NCBI GenBank assembly: GCA_039025855.1
Contig: JBCCNL010000003.1
Span: 79,382-143,381 of the forward strand
Length of the DNA: 64,000 nt
From: JBCCOW01 sp039025855
GTDB taxonomy: Bacteria; Planctomycetota; Phycisphaerae; Phycisphaerales; Phycisphaeraceae
Reading direction: 5' to 3'
Part shown: piece after piece, positions 33,376 to 41,923 of the stretch
How the letters are laid out: each line of letters opens with the position of its first letter
Numbering within the stretch: the first letter of the stretch is position 1
Made by a program: the position numbers and the translations under genes
The notes under the pieces: model-generated
The model's input: only the letters and a program-made list of their open reading frames with translations
Database searches by the model: none
Told to the model about the DNA's origin: nothing

Positions 33376-34278
33376 CTATTGCCCAGAAACCGATACGCGG
33401 ATCGCCGCGAGAGGGATCAATAACTCGATGAGCCCGTCCCGGTCGGGGAGGGGCTTGGTCAGGTCGATGGGCAGAAGGACGCCGTGGCCGTGGTCGGAGG
33501 CCAGCACCAGAGCCCGATCGGCGATCTCCAAGTAGCCCATCTCGGCGGGTTGGTGCCCGAGGACGAACTGGTCGACACTCCAGGCGTCGGCGAGTTCACC
33601 CAGGATCTTGGTGTTCTGGTATCGGCCCCAGACCAGGTCGTAGGCGGAGCCGTGCTGGAGGTCGTCTTCGGTCGGCACGCGGTCGAGGACAGCGGGGTCG
33701 AAGGTCTCGATGCGTTTGGGAGCGGGCAGCGAGTGGGCGACGAGCAGGCGGTTGGCGGTCTTGACGGCGAGCGGAAGGGACGCGATGTAGTCGCTGAGGG
33801 CATCACGGACTTCGTCGGCATCGCTGGGGAACAGGAACTCGAGCCCGTCGTCGAAGGCGTCGACGACCGACTCGCCATCCTTGCTGATGGCCTCGCCGAG
33901 GCGTTGGGCGAGTTCGTGATTGCTCTGGAGGGTGATGAGTTGATGGGGGTAGTGGGTCTTGAGGTGGGCGGTGTGGAGGAGGGTGCGGAGGGACAGGTCC
34001 ATGCCGTTGACGCGGTTCGGGCCGTGGATGACTTCGTGGAGGATGAGGTGGCGGTTGGGGGCGCGGTCGAGGTCGGCTCGCTGGAGGATGCGTTGGAGGT
34101 TGAGGGCGTGGTCGTGGAGGTCGCCGGTGATGAAGAGTCGGCCGGTGTCGGGGAGGTGGACGGTGGCACCTCGTCGGCGGGGGTCGTCGAGGTGGAGCTG
34201 GGCGGCGGCGCGGAGGGTGTCGATCGCGTGGGCGGGGTCGGAGAGGTCGGGCGGGGGTGGGGGCGCGGGTGCGGGCAT
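33376..34278 (-). CDS. Calcineurin-like metallophosphatase
   Basis: 300 residues from the ATG at 34278. The metallophosphoesterase motifs are seen in order: FITGDLHDH near 55 (GDxH), LHEVIHGPNRVNG near 85, LQSNHELAQ near 125 (normally GNHE, here SNHE), VAHSLP near 185 and LGHQPAEMG near 255. These hold two divalent metals for phosphate-ester hydrolysis. The pattern is nearest to PPP-type (ApaH/serine phosphatase-like) enzymes. The substrate is unknown. A GATACT box eight bases upstream supports the start and a leaderless message. It diverges from the sigma factor gene. Confidence 0.78.
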   Translation of the reverse strand: MPAPAPPPPPDLSDPAHAIDTLRAAAQLHLDDPRRRGATVHLPDTGRLFITGDLHDHALNLQRILQRADLDRAPNRHLILHEVIHGPNRVNGMDLSLRTLLHTAHLKTHYPHQLITLQSNHELAQRLGEAISKDGESVVDAFDDGLEFLFPSDADEVRDALSDYIASLPLAVKTANRLLVAHSLPAPKRIETFDPAVLDRVPTEDDLQHGSAYDLVWGRYQNTKILGELADAWSVDQFVLGHQPAEMGYLEIADRALVLASDHGHGVLLPIDLTKPLPDRDGLIELLIPLAAIRVSVSGQ

Positions 34279-34286
34279 AGACCCGG

Positions 34287-34292
34287 AGTATC
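34287..34292 (-). promoter_or_regulatory. -10 box for a leaderless phosphatase mRNA
   Basis: Minus-strand GATACT ends eight bases before the ATG at 34278. Confidence 0.4.
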
Positions 34293-34420
34293 CCGGAACG
34301 CCCAGCTCGCTGCCGGGGTGGGCCGGCGGTGGGTTAGACTGCGGGGCACGCAATAGGCGGTGGTGACCGGCGTTGGACTGACGAGGCGTTCGGTCCAGAG
34401 CGGCCAGCGAAAGGGATGAC

Positions 34421-35071
34421 TTGACCGACGACGCAGCGCAGTTGACCGAGACCCTGCGGGCGGCGGCGGGCGGCGATGCGGCGGCGTGGCGGGCGGTGGT
34501 GGGTGCGTACAGCGGCCGGGTGTTCGGGCTGTTGCTGCAGCGGTGCAAGGACCGGGAACTCGCGGAGGAGCTGACGCAGGACACGTTCGTGAAGCTGGTG
34601 ATGCAGCTGCGGTCGGACGGGGGCTATGAGGAGCGGGGGCGGTTTGAGCCGTGGCTATTCCGGATCGCGATGAACAAGCTGCGGGACGAGATGCGGCGTC
34701 GGGGTCGGCAGGCGTCTTCGATGGACATGAGCCCGGGGGCGGCGCGGGATGAGTCTGCGTCGGGTTGGGCGTCAGCACAGAGCGGGGGGCGGGTTGAGGG
34801 TTATGGGCCAAGAGCGTCGGCGGACCCGTCGGAGATCGTGGAGGGCCGGGAGGATGTGCAGCAGCTGCGGGCGGCGATCGCGGAGCTCCCGGAGGCGGAC
34901 CAGGAGGTGTTGGCGATGCGGCACACGGCCGGGCTGAGTTTTGCGGAGATCGCCGAGACGCTGGGACAGCCGCTGGGGACGGTGCTGGCGCGGGCTCACC
35001 GGGCGGTCGGTAAGCTTCGGAAGCTGATGGAGGCCGGGGCGTCGGAGGCGTCGGCGGGGGGCCGGACGTAG
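34421..35071 (+). CDS. ECF-type RNA polymerase sigma factor
   Basis: 216 residues, the first gene of a three-gene unit. Region 2 (about 20-85) contains RCKDRELAEELTQDTFVKL and WLFRIAMNKLRDEMRR. Region 4 (about 145-205) contains LPEADQEVLAMRHTAGLSF and AETLGQPLGTVLARAHRAV, the helix-turn-helix that reads the -35 element. They are joined by a 50-residue Ser/Gly/Ala linker that is longer than usual. The start is a TTG at 34421 with an AAAGGGA ribosome site. The next gene is a probable anti-sigma factor, so release on an envelope signal is likely. Confidence 0.88.
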   Translation: MTDDAAQLTETLRAAAGGDAAAWRAVVGAYSGRVFGLLLQRCKDRELAEELTQDTFVKLVMQLRSDGGYEERGRFEPWLFRIAMNKLRDEMRRRGRQASSMDMSPGAARDESASGWASAQSGGRVEGYGPRASADPSEIVEGREDVQQLRAAIAELPEADQEVLAMRHTAGLSFAEIAETLGQPLGTVLARAHRAVGKLRKLMEAGASEASAGGRT

Positions 35072-35143
35072 GGTTGTTTTTGGGGTGAATCTTGGGTGGA
35101 TCGGTGTGAAACAAATCCGGTTCTGACGCGTTGAACCATTGTC

Positions 35144-35848
35144 ATGAGCGATACGAAGGGACATTTCGAGTCAAACGACCCGCTGACAGAGGCTCTGGAT
35201 CAAGCCCTCGGTACGGACGACAGCGGGCTGTCCGCGTCGGCGTCGCAGCGCCTGATGGAGCTGACCGATCCTGGGATGACCGCCCGCCTGGACGCGGCGT
35301 TGTCGGCCGAGGGTTTGCCCGCGGGTCTCGAAGACCGGCTGGTGGGACTGCTTGACGGCACTTCCGAAGAGCCAGCCGCAGCGGACGCGGTGGGTGTGGT
35401 GGGGGTGGTGGGTCGGATCGCACCGGCCGGCGGGTCGTGGTGGCGGGCGGCGGCGATGATCGGGGTCGTGGGCGGCCTGGTCGGGCTATTGGTCTTCGGC
35501 TGGTCGACGCGAGACGAAGGGACAGGCCCGGAGGTCGTCGTCAAGACGCCGCCTGGTGCTAATCCCATCGACGGCGTGGAAGGGTTGGCGGTCGAGCCCG
35601 AGGTTGAGTTGGCGCTGAGCGAAGAGCTGGAAGCCCTCAACGGCTGGCTGAGCTCGGAGGCATCGTCGAGCGAGGGGGCGTTGGATCGGCAGCTGAGCGT
35701 ATTCGCGGTGCGGCTGGCGTCGGTGGACCCGGTGGCGTCGTCAGCCCCGCTGTCGCCGGACGAGGTGGCGGAGGCGGCAGCGGGTGACGTGGAGCTGCAG
35801 GACGACCTGGACCTGCTCGAGGCGTACAACGAGGAGTGGGTGTTTTGA
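35144..35848 (+). CDS. Probable transmembrane anti-sigma factor
   Basis: 234 residues with one membrane segment (about 98-118, WWRAAAMIGVVGGLVGLLVFG). The cytoplasmic N-terminus (1-95) is helical with repeated leucines, and the outer C-terminus is acidic. There is no HxxxCxxC zinc motif, so it is not a zinc anti-sigma (ZAS) type. The assignment rests on position, 72 bp after the sigma gene, and topology. The stop codon overlaps a TTG start of the next gene, so the genes are coupled. Confidence 0.6.
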   Translation: MSDTKGHFESNDPLTEALDQALGTDDSGLSASASQRLMELTDPGMTARLDAALSAEGLPAGLEDRLVGLLDGTSEEPAAADAVGVVGVVGRIAPAGGSWWRAAAMIGVVGGLVGLLVFGWSTRDEGTGPEVVVKTPPGANPIDGVEGLAVEPEVELALSEELEALNGWLSSEASSSEGALDRQLSVFAVRLASVDPVASSAPLSPDEVAEAAAGDVELQDDLDLLEAYNEEWVF

Positions 35849-36666
35849 GTCGATGGGTTGGGCATCCCGGGATGGGGGTGTGGATCATCGTGGTTGTGGG
35901 CCTGTGCGTGTTGGGGTTCACGTGTCAGTCGTGGGCTGAGTCAGCGGCGACGCAGCCGGCAGATGGGCAGGCAGATCGGCCCCAAGCGGCGGAACGGGAT
36001 CGTGCTCCGCGTGATCGTTCCGGCCCACCCGGCCCACGCCATGAACGTCCGGGCCCGCCGGGGCATCATGGAGAGCGTCCGCCGCATGACAGGGGTGATG
36101 GACCGCCTGAACGTCGGCGGGGTGAGCCCAAGAGCAACTGGTCGGCGAAGGACCTGGAACGGGCGGAGGGCGTGGTGCGGGCGTTCTACCCGCGGATTGC
36201 CAACCGGTTCGCGGCACTGCGGGAGCGTGACCCGGCGGCGGCGGGGCGACTGCTCGACGAGCGGTTCCCGTTAGTGATCCGGCTGATGAAACAGCAGCAG
36301 CGCGACCCCGAGATGTTCCGGCTGCGGGTGTCCGAGGCGCGTCTGTTGCGGGAGGCGATGCAGCTGCGTTGGCGGTACGGCAAAGCCGAGGATGAGGCGG
36401 CCAAGGAGAAACTCGCTGCGGCGATCAAGGCGAAGCTGGGCGAGGCGTTCGACGTGCGTCAGGCGATGCGGCAGCTTGAGCTCGAAGCGCTGGCCGAGCG
36501 GTTGGCGGCGCTGCGGGCGGAGCAGGACGAAGCGGTGGCGCGGCGTGACGCGATCATCGCCGAGCGGTTTGACCGGATGCTTCAGACTGCTTCCGGGCGG
36601 CCGGGGCCCTCGGCGTCGCGTGATGATTCCAAGCCCGCAACGCCCGAGGCTGACGCGACCCCGTAG
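35845..36666 (+). CDS. Exported Spy/CpxP-like helical protein
   Basis: About 273 residues from the TTG at 35845, or 264 from the ATG at 35872. A signal segment ends near CQSWAESAA. A Pro/Arg/Gly/Asp-rich stretch of 55 residues follows, then a long charged helical region with EGVVRAFYPRIANRF, RLLDERFPLVIRL and LEALAERLAALRAE. The plan resembles periplasmic Spy/CpxP or heavy-metal-sensor proteins that report envelope stress. With the sigma and anti-sigma genes it forms a plausible envelope-stress unit. The start overlaps the stop of the anti-sigma gene. It ends 10 bp before the convergent QueC-like gene. Confidence 0.6.
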   Translation: MSRWVGHPGMGVWIIVVVGLCVLGFTCQSWAESAATQPADGQADRPQAAERDRAPRDRSGPPGPRHERPGPPGHHGERPPHDRGDGPPERRRGEPKSNWSAKDLERAEGVVRAFYPRIANRFAALRERDPAAAGRLLDERFPLVIRLMKQQQRDPEMFRLRVSEARLLREAMQLRWRYGKAEDEAAKEKLAAAIKAKLGEAFDVRQAMRQLELEALAERLAALRAEQDEAVARRDAIIAERFDRMLQTASGRPGPSASRDDSKPATPEADATP

Positions 36667-36675
36667 TTACGCAGA

Positions 36676-37353
36676 TCACGCCGGTTGTTGTTGCACTTCC
36701 TCGGCCTCGTCAACAAGTCCGGCTTTCTCAAACGCGGCCCGTCGTCGACGGCACCCCTCACACCCCCCGCACGCCCGCCCGTCCGGCGGCACGCCGACCC
36801 CGACGCACGACCACGCCAGCGTCCAGTCTACCCCGAGCTGTGCCCCGACCTCCAGCACTTCCTGGTCGTTCATCTCCAGCAACGGCATCTCGATCCGCGG
36901 GGCCACCCGGTCCTCGAACGGCTCCTCCGCCGCCAGCATCTGTTCCACCAGCACCGCCTGCTCGGTCGCCTTCGCCGCCATCTGGATATCCCCCTGCACC
37001 GAGACGGGCCAGACCACACGCTGAGCACTCTGGAACTTCGCCTCGGCCATCGCCTCCATGAGCAGACGCGGCCAGACCAGCGTGGCCCGAGGTCGGCCGT
37101 CGGCGGTCTTGCCGTAGCTGTGCCCGTAGTGGTGGCGGACCGTCGGCTCGGTCAGTCGGGTGACGCCGTAGGCCTCGGCCTGTTTCCGCAGGTGTTCACG
37201 CCGACGCGGCGACGCCTCCCGGCCATCGACCAGGTGCAACATCGTGACGCGTACTGGTTCGCCGCCCGGCCCCCTCTCGTCCCGGAGCATCGCCAAAGCA
37301 ACCAGGGACCGCAGCCCCCCTCCTGTCAGCAACATCGCATGTGGCTTAGCCAT
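36676..37353 (-). CDS. QueC-like PP-loop protein with altered ATP loop
   Basis: 225 residues related to 7-cyano-7-deazaguanine synthase. The C-terminal zinc site is intact (SCVGVGVPPDGRACGGCEGC, four Cys). The middle has VVWPVSVQGD and a helix typical of QueC. The ATP PP-loop, normally SGGxDS near the N-terminus, reads TGGGLRS, with the Asp lost, so ATP pyrophosphatase activity is doubtful. It could be a paralogue with another role in preQ0 chemistry. The ATG at 37353 is used; a later ATG at 37335 is possible. No queD/E/F gene is adjacent. The strand is C-rich, unlike its neighbours. Confidence 0.68.
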   Translation of the reverse strand: MAKPHAMLLTGGGLRSLVALAMLRDERGPGGEPVRVTMLHLVDGREASPRRREHLRKQAEAYGVTRLTEPTVRHHYGHSYGKTADGRPRATLVWPRLLMEAMAEAKFQSAQRVVWPVSVQGDIQMAAKATEQAVLVEQMLAAEEPFEDRVAPRIEMPLLEMNDQEVLEVGAQLGVDWTLAWSCVGVGVPPDGRACGGCEGCRRRRAAFEKAGLVDEAEEVQQQPA

Positions 37354-37414
37354 AGCCGTGTTATCGGCCGTCCGGGCGTCGGAACGCCACACCCCGCACC
37401 GCGGGGCCCGGGCA

Positions 37415-37443
37415 TTGCAAGTGTGCCGGGGTTGGGATACACT
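37415..37443 (+). promoter_or_regulatory. Sigma-70-type promoter of rpmA
   Basis: -35 TTGCAA (37415-37420), 17-base spacer, -10 TACACT (37438-37443). It is the clearest two-element promoter in the window and gives a leader of about 80 bases before rpmA. Confidence 0.6.
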
Positions 37444-37452
37444 TCTGGGCTC

Positions 37453-37471
37453 GCCAGACAGGGCGTCTGGC
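37453..37471 (+). promoter_or_regulatory. Hairpin in the rpmA leader
   Basis: Perfect seven-base stem GCCAGAC / GTCTGGC with a five-base loop, just after the predicted transcription start. It may be a binding site for ribosomal-protein feedback or only a stabilising 5' hairpin. Confidence 0.4.
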
Positions 37472-37530
37472 ACCCCCCGACCACCGATTCGCCGGCTCCA
37501 GCCCGGCACCAACACCCCACGAGGTGCATC

Positions 37531-37794
37531 ATGGCCCACAAAAAAGGACAGGGCTCGACCAAGAACGGCCGCGACTCCAACCCCCAGTACCGCGGCATCA
37601 AGCTCTACGGCGGTCAGACCGCCAAGGCCGGCTCCATCATCGTCCGCCAGTGCGGCACCAAGTTCAAGCCCGGCTTCAACGTCGGCCACGGCAAAGATGA
37701 CACCCTCTTCGCCCTCACGCCTGGTACCGTTGAGTTCCAGGGCCGTCGAGTGCACATCCGCGAAGCCACCCCGGAAGCGGCCGCCGCCGGCTGA
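37531..37794 (+). CDS. rpmA: 50S ribosomal protein L27
   Basis: 87 residues, full length. It begins MAHKKGQGSTKNGRDS directly, without the cleaved N-terminal extension of Firmicutes L27, and continues GGQTAKAGSIIVRQCG and FNVGHGKDDTLFAL as expected. L27 reaches the peptidyl transferase centre of the large subunit. Its usual operon partners rplU and obgE are not adjacent: obgE is 7.7 kb downstream and rplU is not in the window. It has its own promoter, a GAGGTG ribosome site and a terminator. Confidence 0.97.
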   Translation: MAHKKGQGSTKNGRDSNPQYRGIKLYGGQTAKAGSIIVRQCGTKFKPGFNVGHGKDDTLFALTPGTVEFQGRRVHIREATPEAAAAG

Positions 37795-37847
37795 TCCGAT
37801 ACCGGCTTCCTTCAACAATAAGAATCCTTCAGAGCATCACCGCCAGA

Positions 37848-37870
37848 CCCTCGCTCACGCGGGGGTTTTT
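37848..37870 (+). terminator. Intrinsic terminator after rpmA
   Basis: Stem CCCTCGC / GCGGGGG (one wobble) with a four-base loop TCAC, followed by five T. It lies 54 bp after the rpmA stop. Confidence 0.7.
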
Positions 37871-37878
37871 GCATGGGT

Positions 37879-38862
37879 TTACTCCGACTCTTCGTCCCGC
37901 CGCCGCCGCCAGACAAGCAGCCCGCCCATCGCCAGCAGGCCCAGCGACGCCGGCTCGGGGATGGCCTGCTGGACCAGGACGATGTCGCCCAATCGGGGCC
38001 GGAAGAAGGATCCTTCGTTGCGACGCTGGAAGTCCACGCTGAAAGTGGAGCCGTCGGAGAGGGTGCCGGAGAGCTCGCCGAAGAACGGGTCGATGGTGCC
38101 GAAGTCGGCGGGGCTGCCGTTGATCTGGAACTCGGGGCCGAAGAGAGTGATCTCGGAGTTGCCGCCGCTGCGTATGCGGGTGCCGAGTTCGCCGCCGAAG
38201 ATATCGATCGTTGCGTTGCCGCTGGCTTCGATGTCCGCGGAGATCGACCCGCCTCGAACGGTGACCGATGCCTCGTCAAGCGCTTCAAGGTCATTGCTGA
38301 TGGTCCCGCCGGTGATGAAGCCGGTTGCGTTATCGTCGACCGTGAGGTTGTTCGAAACCGTGCCGCCCCTGAAGGTCAGTGAGCTGTTGTCGAAGGCTTC
38401 GAGGTCTTCAAGGATTTCGCCACCGGTGACGTTCAGCGTCCCGGAGTCGTAGATCTCCAGGTCGTCGGTGATGGTCCCGCCGGTGACGGTCAGCCGGGAC
38501 GTGCCGAATCCGAGGACGTCGCCGTCGTCCGGGTCGGTCCCGATCAGGCCGCCGTTGATCGTGAGGGAGGTGTTGTTCAGGGCGGTGACGTCTTGGAAGA
38601 AGCGGCCGCCGTTGACCACGACCGACGAATTGCCGAGGACGAAGACCGAGTCGCCGACCGAGTCCGCCTGGGTGATGTTGGCGTCCGTCCCAAAGATGAC
38701 GGTCGTCGGCTGCCCGCCGAGGCTGTCGCGGACTTCAATAAAGTCATTGAAGGTCTCATTGATCACGCTCGTGCCGCCGTCGCTGAAGGTGGCGGCGACT
38801 GCAGGGAGGGAGGCGGCGAGGGCGAGGCCGCCGCAGGCGGTCAGGGTCTTCGGAGGGGTCAC
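37879..38862 (-). CDS. PEP-CTERM protein with beta-repeat body
   Basis: 327 residues. A signal peptide covers about 1-24, and the C-terminus has PEPASLGLL, a hydrophobic stretch and WRRRRDEE, the PEP-CTERM sorting tail used for exosortase-type surface anchoring. The body is built of repeats of about 20 residues with GG(T/S)(I/V)S(N/D)(N/D)L-like pattern (TVSNNLTV, GTISNDLEA, GSISADIEA), probably a beta-helix. It starts with a GTG having AGGAG upstream. It is the last gene in the transcription direction of the six-gene PEP-CTERM series. Confidence 0.8.
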   Translation of the reverse strand: MTPPKTLTACGGLALAASLPAVAATFSDGGTSVINETFNDFIEVRDSLGGQPTTVIFGTDANITQADSVGDSVFVLGNSSVVVNGGRFFQDVTALNNTSLTINGGLIGTDPDDGDVLGFGTSRLTVTGGTITDDLEIYDSGTLNVTGGEILEDLEAFDNSSLTFRGGTVSNNLTVDDNATGFITGGTISNDLEALDEASVTVRGGSISADIEASGNATIDIFGGELGTRIRSGGNSEITLFGPEFQINGSPADFGTIDPFFGELSGTLSDGSTFSVDFQRRNEGSFFRPRLGDIVLVQQAIPEPASLGLLAMGGLLVWRRRRDEESE

Positions 38863-38948
38863 GGGCGAACTCCTGGGTGATTGGGTGGAAGGCTGGGCGG
38901 AAACAGGGTGTGTGTTGGCGTGAGGTGTCGGACGGAACGGCCGTCGCC

Positions 38949-40481
38949 TTAAAGCCGGCTTTTGGCGGGGCTGTTCTCGGGGTCTCGATCGGGGCGGCGC
39001 CGCAGCAGCAGCCCACCGCCCAGTGCGAGCAGGGCCAGGGCTGCGGGCTCGGGGATGATGACGGTGGCGGTGAGGGCGAGGTCGCCGCCGCCGAGGTCGT
39101 CGTCGTAGTCGATCAGGAACAGCAGCCCGTTCCGGGTGATCACGCTGTTGTCGGGGAGGTCCTGGAAGCCCTGGCCGGGGACATCGAACCGGAGCGTGTC
39201 GTAGTCGATAAGCACGAACTTATCGCCGAGGTCGAGCGTCGCCTCCGAATCGACCTGGAGGTCGAAGAGAGCGGTTCCCACGCCAAAACGGAGTTCGGTG
39301 GCGAAGATCGTGCCCGAGTCGATCAGGCCGGTGCCGTCGTCGCCGATGCGGAAGATGACCTGGGCGAGGTTGTCGCCTTGACCCAGGCGCAGGCCCGAGC
39401 CGTTCGCGGTGAGGGTGGCGCCGCGGCCGATGTCGATGATGCCGTTGCTGCCTGAGCCGATCCAGCCGACGCTGACGTTGCTGTTGCCCACGGCGGTGGT
39501 GTCTGCCCCGGTGAGGACGAGCCTGCCGATGCCGCCGTTGCGGCCGACCTGTAGGTTGCCGGTGGCGACGAGCGTGCCGCCGCTCTCGACGGTGGCCTGG
39601 TGGTTGCCGTCGAAGCCGAGCTGATAGTTCCGCGTCGTCAGGGTCCCGCCATCGCTCACGCGGATCGTGGACGAGCCCGAGCCGGTCTGCTGGAGCTGTC
39701 GGGAGGCGTCGAACAGGCTGTTGGTGCCGCGGACGGTGATGGAAGCGGGGTTGGCGTCGGAGCTGCGGATGAACACGTCGTCAGCGAGGAACCGGCCGCC
39801 GCTCTCGATGTTGACGATCGCCTTGCCCTTCTGGCCGTTGGTGTCCTCGCCGATGAAGACGTCGCCGTCGGTATTGGAGGGGGTGGCGCTGGCGTCGAAG
39901 GTGCCGCCGGTGCGTACGGTGAGCTCGGCGGTGGTGCCGGGGACGCCGCCGAGGTACGTAGCATCGTCGTTCTGCGTCAGGGTGATGAGCAGGGCGTTGT
40001 TCTCTACAACGACGGGCCCGTTGCGGAGCTCGAAGTCGAGGTTACCGCCGGCGAACAAGGAGTCGGTGCCGGAGACGATCAGCCCGCCGCTCACAGGAGC
40101 GGTGGTATCGACAATGGTCCGGCCCGTCACATCGACCCCCGCGCCGTCGAGAACCTGCAGAAAAGCGTTGCCGCCGTTGCCCCCAACGATCAGATTGGCG
40201 GTGACCTGCATCCGCGTCTGCGATCCCGTGACGGTGGCGAACGCGATGCCGCCGTCTTCGGCGAGGGTCACGGCGACGTCGTTTTGGCCCGTGGCGGCTT
40301 GGCTGGCGGAGTTGTATAGAACGCCGTCGTCGATCAACAGCGTGCCGAAGCCTGTGGGGCCATATGCGATCCGGTTCTGAAACACGGTGACCTGGCCGGT
40401 CTCTTCGATGTCGGCGTGGGCATAATGGGTCACAACAGCGGTCAGGCTGATCGCAACGGCGAGGGTTTGACAGGCTTTCAT
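38949..40481 (-). CDS. PEP-CTERM protein, beta-helix/autotransporter-like body
   Basis: 510 residues: signal peptide (about 1-23), a long body of glycine-turn repeats such as GGLIVSGTD, GGTFDAS, GGRFLADDV and LVLTGADTTAV that fits a passenger-type beta-helix, and a PEP tail (IPEPAALAL, hydrophobic, LLRRRPDRD). The repeats of about 20-25 residues resemble those in autotransporter-associated adhesins. It is likely displayed on the cell surface or in the matrix. A GGAGAG ribosome site precedes the ATG. Confidence 0.8.
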   Translation of the reverse strand: MKACQTLAVAISLTAVVTHYAHADIEETGQVTVFQNRIAYGPTGFGTLLIDDGVLYNSASQAATGQNDVAVTLAEDGGIAFATVTGSQTRMQVTANLIVGGNGGNAFLQVLDGAGVDVTGRTIVDTTAPVSGGLIVSGTDSLFAGGNLDFELRNGPVVVENNALLITLTQNDDATYLGGVPGTTAELTVRTGGTFDASATPSNTDGDVFIGEDTNGQKGKAIVNIESGGRFLADDVFIRSSDANPASITVRGTNSLFDASRQLQQTGSGSSTIRVSDGGTLTTRNYQLGFDGNHQATVESGGTLVATGNLQVGRNGGIGRLVLTGADTTAVGNSNVSVGWIGSGSNGIIDIGRGATLTANGSGLRLGQGDNLAQVIFRIGDDGTGLIDSGTIFATELRFGVGTALFDLQVDSEATLDLGDKFVLIDYDTLRFDVPGQGFQDLPDNSVITRNGLLFLIDYDDDLGGGDLALTATVIIPEPAALALLALGGGLLLRRRPDRDPENSPAKSRL

Positions 40482-40556
40482 GCTGAGTGTCTCTCCAGGT
40501 CCTTGGGGTGGGCAGGCGGCCCGGGGGTGGGTGAGGTGGGGTGGGTGGGTGGGGTT

Positions 40557-41219
40557 CTAAGCGGTGGTCGTGCGGTTGTCGGTTGGCGATGCGGGTGGTC
40601 GGCGACGTAACGTCACGAGCAGTCCACCGAGTCCGAGCAGCGCGAGGCTGGTGGGTTCGGGGACGAGGGTCAGCGACGTGATGGTGTAGACCGCGGGGTT
40701 AATAAATGCCCCCGAGTCTCCCTCGCCCTGGAAGTAGCGAAAGCGGATCGTGTTCTCGTCGAAGTCGTCGAAGTTGATCGCCGACGGGAGCGACACGTCA
40801 GAGAAGACCATCTCGCTGCTGTCGACGAGTTCGAAGTCGATGAGGTCGTTGGGATAGAGCTGCGTCAGCATCACCTCGTCCTGGAGGGCGAAGCCGATAT
40901 CGTTGCTTACGAACAGGCCGGGCGACGGGTTGGGGAGGTCCGGAAACTGGTCGAACAGGAGCTGGCCGGTCAGGTACTCCTCTTGCCGGCTCGAGCCGAC
41001 TCCGAAGCGTCCGGCGTCGGGGTCGTAGGCGAAGGTGCCGGTGAGGGTGGTGATGTTGTTGTCGAGCAGTCGCTCGGCGATGGAACCCGCAAGGACCGGC
41101 TCGCCGAGGCTGGCCGGGTCGAGCTCGGCCGTGAACGCGTAGACGAGTTCGTCGGCCTGCGCGACGCTGCCCAGCAGCGCAAGACCAGCTAGTGCAGACA
41201 AGGAAGGTTTGGGTTTCAT
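40557..41219 (-). CDS. PEP-CTERM protein
   Basis: 220 residues: signal peptide (about 1-22), an extracellular beta-rich domain containing AFTAELDPASLGEP, TGTFAYDPDAGRFG and SSRQEEYLTGQ, and a tail with LVPEPTSLALLGLGG followed by LRRR. It resembles the many small planctomycete PEP-CTERM proteins that report calculated surface properties; no catalytic site is visible. Its start overlaps the stop of the upstream gene by 4 bp, so the two are translationally coupled. Confidence 0.8.
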   Translation of the reverse strand: MKPKPSLSALAGLALLGSVAQADELVYAFTAELDPASLGEPVLAGSIAERLLDNNITTLTGTFAYDPDAGRFGVGSSRQEEYLTGQLLFDQFPDLPNPSPGLFVSNDIGFALQDEVMLTQLYPNDLIDFELVDSSEMVFSDVSLPSAINFDDFDENTIRFRYFQGEGDSGAFINPAVYTITSLTLVPEPTSLALLGLGGLLVTLRRRPPASPTDNRTTTA

Positions 41220-41893
41220 TGATCGACTCCGATTGGATCCACGGGGCGTCTACGTCCAGAAACGAGCAGCCCGCCCAGAGCGAGCAGCGCGAGTGTGCCG
41301 GGCTCGGGGACGACGCGGGCGCTCGCCGCGGTGATGGTGGCGTTACTCGTAGGCCCGCTGAAGTTCAGCGCGACGCTCGTGGAGCTGTCGGTGCTGATCT
41401 GCCCGGAGAAATCGATCGGGCCGCCGATCTGCTCGGCCAGCGTTTGGCCGGCGCCCGTGTCTGTCACCACGAGCGAAGGGTCTAGTAGATCAAGCGCGTT
41501 GACGGTGAGCCCGACCAGGGCGCGGCCGGGTGCGATCTCGGCGAAGCCCGACGCGGCGAAGAACGAAAACGTCACGTCCGGATCATCCACATCCGGCGTG
41601 GTTGAAGTGGATCCGTTGCCGAAGCTGCCGCCCGCGGTGTCGTACGAGCCGTTGAGCAGGGTCAGCGACTGGAAGCTCGCGTTGCCGATGAAGTCGCCGT
41701 CGGTGGTGTCGGCGTCGCTGTCGGTCGCGTCGTAGTCGACGCTGAAGACCAGGCGGTACTCGCTATCGTTGAAGTCCGATTCGCCGGTGCCGATGATCCG
41801 AAAGTCGAGGGTGTGCTCGATGAGCTGGGCGTTCGCGGGAGCGGCAGCGAGCAGAGCGAGCGGAGCGGCAAGGGTGTAGAGCGGTATTTTCAT
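41216..41893 (-). CDS. PEP-CTERM protein
   Basis: 225 residues: signal peptide (about 1-22), a Ser/Thr/Asp-rich beta domain (FRIIGTGESDFNDSEYRLVF, VDYDATDSDADTT), and a PEP tail (VVPEPGTLALLALGG, then RRRP). Acidic repeats may bind calcium, but no defined motif is seen. The pattern is that of sibling genes on both sides. The stop overlaps the next gene's start by 4 bp. Confidence 0.8.
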   Translation of the reverse strand: MKIPLYTLAAPLALLAAAPANAQLIEHTLDFRIIGTGESDFNDSEYRLVFSVDYDATDSDADTTDGDFIGNASFQSLTLLNGSYDTAGGSFGNGSTSTTPDVDDPDVTFSFFAASGFAEIAPGRALVGLTVNALDLLDPSLVVTDTGAGQTLAEQIGGPIDFSGQISTDSSTSVALNFSGPTSNATITAASARVVPEPGTLALLALGGLLVSGRRRPVDPIGVDQ

Positions 41894-41923
41894 GTTGAGC
41901 TTCTGTTTGAAGGTGCAGAGGGT

